Of a DNA stretch of 64,000 nt, positions 59,022 through 64,000 are shown in pieces. Origin of the DNA: JANQOH01 sp965243325 (GTDB lineage: Bacteria; Pseudomonadota; Alphaproteobacteria; UBA7887); the NCBI GenBank assembly GCA_965243325.1, contig CBDEUQ010000003.1, positions 2,170,001 through 2,234,000 on the forward strand. Direction: 5' to 3'. Every line of letters starts with the position of its first letter. The stretch's first letter is position 1. The notes beneath the pieces were generated by a model, which saw nothing but the letters and a program-made list of their open reading frames with translations, had not been told where the DNA came from and made no database searches. A program made the translations under genes and the position numbers.

Positions 59022-59914
59022 GCGGATTCCTCAAGGTCGCCGCGCTCGTCGCCGGCGTCGTCGCCGTCATCGGGCTGTCGATGGCGCTGTTCACCGTGGA
59101 GCAGCGCGAGCAGGCCCTCGTGCTGCAGTTCGGCGAGTTCAAGCGCCAGATTGCGCAGCCGGGGTTGTACGCCAAGATTCCCTTCGTCCAGGATGTCCTC
59201 TACTTCGACCGGCGCCTGCTCGACTTCGACGCTCCGGCGGAGGAGGTCATCGCGTCCGACCAGAAGCGCCTCGTGGTGGACGCGTTCGCCCGCTACCGCA
59301 TCGTCGAACCCTTGCGCTACTACCAGACGGTCGGCGACGAGCGCCTGCTGCGGCCGCGGCTGGCGGCGATGATCAACTCGAACATCCGCCGCGTGCTCGG
59401 GCAGGTACCGCTGCAGTCGGCGATTTCCGCCGACCGCGGCGAGCTCATGCGGCAGATCACCGACAGCACGCGCGAGGAGGCGAACGCCTTCGGCATTGAC
59501 GTGAGGGACGTGCGGATCAAGCGCGCCGACCTGCCGACGGCGAACTCCGAGGCGGTGTTCCGGCGCATGCAGACGGAGCGCCAGCAGGAGGCGGCGGAGC
59601 TGCGCGCCCAGGGCAACCAGGAGTCGCTCACCATTCGCGCCGAGGCCGATCGCGAGCGCGTCGTCATCCTCGCCGACGCCGAGCGCGACGCGCAGATCCT
59701 GCGCGGCGAGGGCGAGGCGGAATCGAACCGGATCTTCGCCAATGCGTTCAGCCGCGACCCCGACTTCTTCGCGTTTTACCGCTCGATGCAGGCAAACCAG
59801 GAAGCGCTGACCGGCGAGGGCACCACGATGGTGCTGTCGCTGGACAGCGATTTCTTCCGCTACGTCGACGACATCCGCGGCGGCGGCACCGGCGGCGCAG
59901 ACGACACGCCCTGA
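59018..59914 (+). CDS. hflC: HflC, membrane protease regulator
   Basis: The 298-residue partner of HflK has an N-terminal membrane anchor (residues 5-24), LFTVEQREQALVLQFGEFKR, the SPFH domain (DQKRLVVDAFARYRIVEPLR) and RMQTERQQEAAELRAQGNQE, the typical C-terminal coiled coil. ATG 59018 overlaps the hflK stop by 4 bp. HflK and HflC assemble together around FtsH in the inner membrane. Confidence 0.94.
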   Translation: MSGFLKVAALVAGVVAVIGLSMALFTVEQREQALVLQFGEFKRQIAQPGLYAKIPFVQDVLYFDRRLLDFDAPAEEVIASDQKRLVVDAFARYRIVEPLRYYQTVGDERLLRPRLAAMINSNIRRVLGQVPLQSAISADRGELMRQITDSTREEANAFGIDVRDVRIKRADLPTANSEAVFRRMQTERQQEAAELRAQGNQESLTIRAEADRERVVILADAERDAQILRGEGEAESNRIFANAFSRDPDFFAFYRSMQANQEALTGEGTTMVLSLDSDFFRYVDDIRGGGTGGADDTP

Positions 59915-59928
59915 CCGCGGCGCCGGGC

Positions 59929-60114
59929 GTGCGCGACTTCGCCACGGCGCTGGCGCTGATGCTGGTGTTCGAGGGGCTGCTGCTCGCCGTGTTCTCCGAC
60001 CGTCTGCAGCGCCTCGCCGAACGGCTCGAGACGCTGCCGCCGAAGGCGCTGCGCGCGGCCGGCCTCGGGTCGGCGGCCGTCGGCGTGTTCGCCGTCTGGC
60101 TCATCCGCGGCTGA
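59929..60114 (+). CDS. DUF2065 small membrane protein
   Basis: The 61-residue protein has two hydrophobic segments (FATALALMLVFEGLLLAVF and AVGVFAVWLIRG) with RLQRLAERLETLPPKALRAA between, the DUF2065 pattern. It starts at a GTG 14 bp after hflC and commonly sits between hflC and degP. Function unknown; probably linked to the same quality-control module. Confidence 0.85.
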   Translation: MRDFATALALMLVFEGLLLAVFSDRLQRLAERLETLPPKALRAAGLGSAAVGVFAVWLIRG

Positions 60115-60416
60115 ACGCGCGCCGCCCGCGCCATTGACGCACGCGCCGGACGGCTGTATGTTCGTCTTGCGTTCTCACAATGGCGCACGCTGCGTCCGCG
60201 CGTCGGCCGGCCGCGCGACCCCGGCCCGCTTCCGGCCGGAAAGGGACCGATAGGGACGGGTCCGGGTGCTCGCGGGGCGATTCGCGCCGCAACGACGTTC
60301 GTCGCACCCGGCTTCGCCTTGAATCGGGCCGCCCCGGTCACTAGGTTGGCCGGATAGCGAGCGGCTTGCCGCCGGCGGGGCGGCGCCGCGCCCCGCCACC
60401 GTGGAGTCAGTTTACG

Positions 60417-61895
60417 ATGTCAGCCCCCGGTTTCCTGTCGCCACTGCGTCTCGCGCGCGGCGGCCCCGCGGCCGTTCTCGCCCTCGTCATTCCGGGTCTC
60501 GCGCTCGCCAACGCCGGACCGCCGGACTTCGCCGACCTCGCCGACCGGCTGGTGCCGTCGGTGGTCAACATCGCCAGCAGCCAGGAGGCGCAGGCCGGCG
60601 GCGCGCCGCAGATGCCGCCGGGCTCGCCGTTCGAGGAATTCTTCCGCGACTACTTCGAGCGCCGCGGCGAGGAGAGGCCGGAACAGCGCCGCCCGATGCC
60701 GCGCGCCAACTCGCTCGGGTCCGGCTTCGTCGTCGATTCCGACGGCCACATCGTGACCAACAACCATGTCATCGCCGAGGCGTCGGAGATCACCGTCACC
60801 TTCGCCGATGGCGAGTCGCTTCCCGCCAGCGTGATCGGGCGCGACCCCAAGACCGACATCGCGCTGCTCAAGGTCGATCCGCCGGCGCCGCTCGACGCGG
60901 CGGCATGGGGCGACTCGGACTCCGCGCGCGTGGGCAACTGGGTGCTCGCCATCGGCAACCCGTTCGGACTCGGGAACACGGTCACCGCCGGTATCATCTC
61001 GGCCCGCGCGCGCGACATCAACGCCGGGCCGTTCGACGATTTCATCCAGACCGACGCGCCGATCAACCGGGGCAATTCCGGCGGTCCGCTGTTCGACATG
61101 AGCGGAGAGGTCATCGGCATCAACACGGCGATCTACTCGCCGACCGGCGGCAGCGTCGGCATCGGCTTTTCCGTGCCCGCGAATCTCGCCCGCAACGTCG
61201 TCCGGCAACTCCGCCAGTTCGGCGAGACGCGGCGCGGTTGGCTCGGCGTCCGCATCCAGACCGTGACCGAAGACCTAGCCGAAAGCCTGGGCCTCGACGA
61301 TGCGTCGGGAGCGCTGGTTGCCAGCGTTTCGACCGACAGTCCGGCCGCCGTGGCGGGAGTCGAGGTCGGCGACGTCATCCTCGAGTTCGACGGCAAGGCC
61401 GTCGAGACCATGCGCCGCCTGCCGCGCATCGTCGCCGAGACCGAGATCGGCAAGGAGGTCGAGGTGGTGCTGTGGCGCGACGGCGGGCGGGTCTCGCTGG
61501 GCGTCATGGTCGGGCGGCTCGACGAAGGCGAGGTACGTACCGCCGCGGCGATCGCGGAGCCGCCCGAGGCGGAAGACGAACCGCCGGTCCGCGAAGTACC
61601 GGCGTTGGGACTCACGTTGTCGATGCTCACCGACGAGGTGCGGACCGAGTTCGAAGTGGGCGACGAGACGGACGGCGTGATGGTGATCGACGTCGATGCC
61701 GCGTCCGCAGCGGCGGAGAAGGGCTTGCGCCCGGGCGACATCATCGTCGAGGTGGGGCAGGAGCAGGTCTCCACCCCTGCCGAAGTGGCGTCGAAGATCG
61801 AGTCCCACCAGCGGCAGGACAAGAATACGGTGCTTCTGCTGCTCGACCGCAGCGGCGATCTTCAGTTCGTCGCCGTTCGCCTCCTCGCCGGCTGA
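60417..61895 (+). CDS. degP: Periplasmic serine protease DegP/HtrA (Do family)
   Basis: The 492-residue protease-chaperone has a signal peptide (cleavage near ALANAGPP), a trypsin-like domain with His117 (VTNNHVIAEA), Asp147 (PKTDIALLKVDP) and Ser221 (INRGNSGGPLFDM), and two PDZ domains (about 260-360 and 395-490). It degrades misfolded periplasmic proteins. Start is ATG 60417 after the 302-bp gap from DUF2065. The block mrp / hflK-hflC-DUF2065-degP is standard in this group. Confidence 0.95.
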   Translation: MSAPGFLSPLRLARGGPAAVLALVIPGLALANAGPPDFADLADRLVPSVVNIASSQEAQAGGAPQMPPGSPFEEFFRDYFERRGEERPEQRRPMPRANSLGSGFVVDSDGHIVTNNHVIAEASEITVTFADGESLPASVIGRDPKTDIALLKVDPPAPLDAAAWGDSDSARVGNWVLAIGNPFGLGNTVTAGIISARARDINAGPFDDFIQTDAPINRGNSGGPLFDMSGEVIGINTAIYSPTGGSVGIGFSVPANLARNVVRQLRQFGETRRGWLGVRIQTVTEDLAESLGLDDASGALVASVSTDSPAAVAGVEVGDVILEFDGKAVETMRRLPRIVAETEIGKEVEVVLWRDGGRVSLGVMVGRLDEGEVRTAAAIAEPPEAEDEPPVREVPALGLTLSMLTDEVRTEFEVGDETDGVMVIDVDAASAAAEKGLRPGDIIVEVGQEQVSTPAEVASKIESHQRQDKNTVLLLLDRSGDLQFVAVRLLAG

Positions 61896-61956
61896 GCGGC
61901 TTCGGGCCGCGCTTGCCGCGCGCGCCGGCGCGAAAACGCAGAACGGGGAGGGGGGC

Positions 61957-62862
61957 ATGGAGCCTGTGATTACGCCGACCGACGCCACGCTCGGCGCCGT
62001 CGTTACCGACGTCGATCTGGCCGACATGAACGATGACGTGTGGCGTTGTGTGGAAAACGCGTTCCACGAATACGGCGTACTGGTTTTCCCGGGGCAGAAC
62101 TTGAGCGAGGAGGCGCAGATCGCCTTCGCCTGTCGGTTTGGCGATCTCGAGCTTCTGCGCCCGAGCGCGGACGAGAAGGCGGTGTCGATCAGCAACCGCG
62201 ACGGCGACGGATCGACGGTGGGCCCCGACGACTACCGCTACAAGACGCTGCGCGGCAACGAAGGCTGGCACACGGACAGTTCGTACATGCCCCTTGCGGC
62301 GAAGGCCTCGATCCTGTCGGCCCAGGTCGTCCCGTCCCGGGGCGGCGAGACCGAGTGGGCGGACATGCGCGCCGCCTGGGACGCGCTGGATGAAGAGACG
62401 AAGACGCGCGTCGAGAGTCTCTCAGCCTATCACTCGCTGTACCAGTCGCAGGCCAAGATCGGCTACCAGATTCAGACTGGCGCTGGCTACGGCTATCACA
62501 CCAAGGGCGCGCCCCTGCGGCCGCTGGTCAAGACCCATCCGGTGACCGGCCGCAAGTCGCTTTTCATCGGCCGCCACGCGTTCCGCATTCCCGGAATGGA
62601 CGACGGCGAAGCGCAGGAACTGCTGGACGAGCTCGTCGACTTCGCCTGCCGTCCGCCGCGAACCCTCGGGCATCGCTGGCGGCCGGGCGATGTGGTGATC
62701 TGGGACAATCGCTGCGTGCTGCACCGGGCGCGGCCCTACGACTTCAGCGAGGTCCGCGTTCTGCGTCACACGCGAGTCGCCGGCAACCCGGCCAGCGAAC
62801 TTGCCCCAACGGGCCGCGACGAGCGCGCCGCTGCGTTCCAGCCCTCGTCGTCTAACCGTTAG
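61957..62862 (+). CDS. TauD/TfdA-family Fe(II)/2-oxoglutarate dioxygenase
   Basis: The 301-residue oxygenase has the metal triad HxD in EGWHTDSSYMPLAAKAS and His in NRCVLHRARPYDFSEVRVLR, with the 2-oxoglutarate Arg in LRHTRVAG. The opening (VITPTDATLGAVVTDVDLAD) is typical of TauD. It may take sulfonates, carnitine-like or other small acids; substrate not known. GGGGAGGGGGGC lies before ATG 61957. It follows degP by 61 bp on the same strand. Confidence 0.87.
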   Translation: MEPVITPTDATLGAVVTDVDLADMNDDVWRCVENAFHEYGVLVFPGQNLSEEAQIAFACRFGDLELLRPSADEKAVSISNRDGDGSTVGPDDYRYKTLRGNEGWHTDSSYMPLAAKASILSAQVVPSRGGETEWADMRAAWDALDEETKTRVESLSAYHSLYQSQAKIGYQIQTGAGYGYHTKGAPLRPLVKTHPVTGRKSLFIGRHAFRIPGMDDGEAQELLDELVDFACRPPRTLGHRWRPGDVVIWDNRCVLHRARPYDFSEVRVLRHTRVAGNPASELAPTGRDERAAAFQPSSSNR

Positions 62863-62868
62863 AGGGGG

Positions 62869-62944
62869 TGGCTCCCCGGGCCGGACTCGAACCAGCGACA
62901 TGGTGGTTAACAGCCACCCGCTCTACCAACTGAGCTACCGGGGA
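62869..62944 (-). tRNA. tRNA-Asn (anticodon GTT)
   Basis: Read leftward, a 76-nt cloverleaf: acceptor TCCCCGG with CCGGGGA, D arm TAGCTCAGTTGGTAGAGC, anticodon arm GGTGGCTGTTAACCACC (GTT), T arm GCTGGTTCGAGTCCGGC, discriminator G and encoded CCA. Confidence 0.96.
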
Positions 62945-63056
62945 ACGTGCACCCGGCGCCCGTATAGCAAAGGCGTTTCGCGAACGCCAGCGGCCCCGTC
63001 CCTTGTCCGGGACGCGTTCCTGGCGCGGCGCAGGGAGACGCGGCACCGACGGGCCG

Positions 63057-63980
63057 TCAGGCCGCTCCCATGAGCGCATCCACCTCCGCTCGGTCCGGCA
63101 TGGACTGTGACGTGCCCGCCCGCGTGACGGAAATGCCCGCGGCGGCACAGCCGAAGCGGACTGCCTGGGCGGGGTCGCGCCCTTCCGCGAGCGCAACGGC
63201 GAACGCACCGTTGAAGGCGTCGCCCGCGCCGGTCGTCTCGACCGCGCGGCCGGCGCGGAACGCCGGCACGAGGTGCGTGCCGCCCGGCCCGTCGAGCAGG
63301 GCGCCCCGCGCACCGAGCGTAATCACGACGGTCCCCGCGCCGCGCTCGCGCAGCGCCGCAGCCGCCTGGCGCGCTTGCGCCTCGTCAGCCACCGGGAGCC
63401 CGGTCAGCGCGGCGGCCTCGCTCTCATTCGGCGTGACGTAGTCGCAGAGACGGAGCAGGTCCGCCGGCGCCTCTGCTGCCGGCGCCGGGTTCAGGACCGT
63501 CGTCACGCCCGCCTCGCGGGCGATTGCCAGCCCCCGCGCTGCCGCTCGCAGTGGTTGCTCGAACTGGGTCACGAAGACTGTGGCGGACCGGATCGCTTCG
63601 GCCGCAGCATCGACGTCCGCTTCGGATATTTCAGACGCGGCGCCGGGACACACCACGATCGCGTTTTCTCCCGTCGCCGCATCGACCAGAACGGACGCGG
63701 CGCCGGTCGCCGAGCCCTGTGAGCGGGAAACGAGAGGTCGCACGCCCGCGGCGGACCACGCCGCGAGCGCCATCTCGGCGAAGGGGTCGCGCCCGATCCT
63801 GGAAATGAACCGGACCTCGGCGCCGAGCCGGGCGGCGGCGACCGCTTGATTGGATCCCTTGCCGCCGGGGCTCAGGGCGACGCTCTCGCCGATGACGGTC
63901 TCGCCCATGCGGGGCAGTCGGGCGGTGCGGAAGGTTGCATCGGCGACGAAGATGCCGAGAACAGCTACCCGCACCGCCAT
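63057..63980 (-). CDS. rbsK: Ribokinase (PfkB family)
   Basis: The 307-residue sugar kinase has GGKGSNQAVAAARLGAEV, IGRDPFAEMALAAWSAAGVR, GVTTVLNPAPAAEAPADLL and the PfkB signature AVETTGAGDAFNGAFAVALA, as in RbsK. It phosphorylates ribose for entry into the pentose-phosphate route. The start is the ATG at 63980. No ribose transporter is visible in the window. It lies leftward of tRNA-Asn on the same strand. Confidence 0.9.
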   Translation of the reverse strand: MAVRVAVLGIFVADATFRTARLPRMGETVIGESVALSPGGKGSNQAVAAARLGAEVRFISRIGRDPFAEMALAAWSAAGVRPLVSRSQGSATGAASVLVDAATGENAIVVCPGAASEISEADVDAAAEAIRSATVFVTQFEQPLRAAARGLAIAREAGVTTVLNPAPAAEAPADLLRLCDYVTPNESEAAALTGLPVADEAQARQAAAALRERGAGTVVITLGARGALLDGPGGTHLVPAFRAGRAVETTGAGDAFNGAFAVALAEGRDPAQAVRFGCAAAGISVTRAGTSQSMPDRAEVDALMGAA

Positions 63981-64000
63981 CGGAGAACCCCCGACCGCAG

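Overview
The window is high-GC DNA (roughly 70 percent by eye) from an alphaproteobacterium, probably Rhodospirillales-like. The evidence is a circularly permuted two-piece tmRNA next to sspB (49151-49472), the conserved blocks mrp / hflK-hflC-DUF2065-degP and gst-queG-SDR, an NDUFS4-type complex I accessory subunit beside tRNA-Arg, and FAD-dependent thymidylate synthase thyX. No plasmid or phage replication genes are visible, so this reads as chromosome with several accessory inserts.

Layout. 1-5436: start of priA, a zinc-linked cluster (candidate Zur box, frame-broken znuA, WD40 protein, DUF1289 protein), fsa-xerC, and a VapBC-type toxin-antitoxin pair. 5665-9928: SDR, queG and gst, then hslO and a lipoprotein. 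9954-12969: remnant of an integrative element between a 14-bp repeat and the 3' end of tRNA-Arg(TCT), with an IS256-like fragment, a DUF4258/HTH pair, an integrase fragment and small membrane proteins. 13036-19202: complex I subunit, HAD hydrolase, and a four-gene Gld-like ABC export operon. 19224-28138: cytochrome b561/YceI, acetamidase/formamidase with a binding-protein-like partner, cutA, macro domain, and a small catabolic cluster (GST, two PhyH dioxygenases, FAH-family hydratase, SDR) with a palindromic operator.

28322-38038: NCS2 permease with a C-terminal HATPase-like domain, PLP decarboxylase, SulP-STAS transporter, alpha/beta hydrolase, copCD, and acetolactate-synthase-like enzyme. 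38234-41836: large AsmA protein. 41950-46930: a toxin-antitoxin/defence island (truncated PIN pair, HipBA, an antitoxin whose PIN toxin is replaced by an IS630 tail, and an HNH endonuclease of the phosphorothioate-dependent type). 46985-49472: fumarase, sspB, ssrA. 49929-56350: second PLP decarboxylase, ISNCY and IS630 remnants around thyX, and a decayed array of TbpB-like lipoproteins and a LuxR regulator. 56658-63980: mrp, hflKC, DUF2065, degP, TauD dioxygenase, tRNA-Asn, ribokinase.

Working links: ssrA tags stalled proteins and the adjacent sspB product would deliver them to ClpXP; HflKC, DegP and Hsp33 are envelope and cytosolic quality control; the zinc cluster looks like a Zur-controlled low-zinc response. 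The least ordinary parts are the NCS2-HATPase / decarboxylase / SulP-STAS group, the tRNA-Arg element remnant, the toxin-antitoxin island with its chimeric ORF, and the degenerate TbpB/LuxR array with a shared upstream motif.
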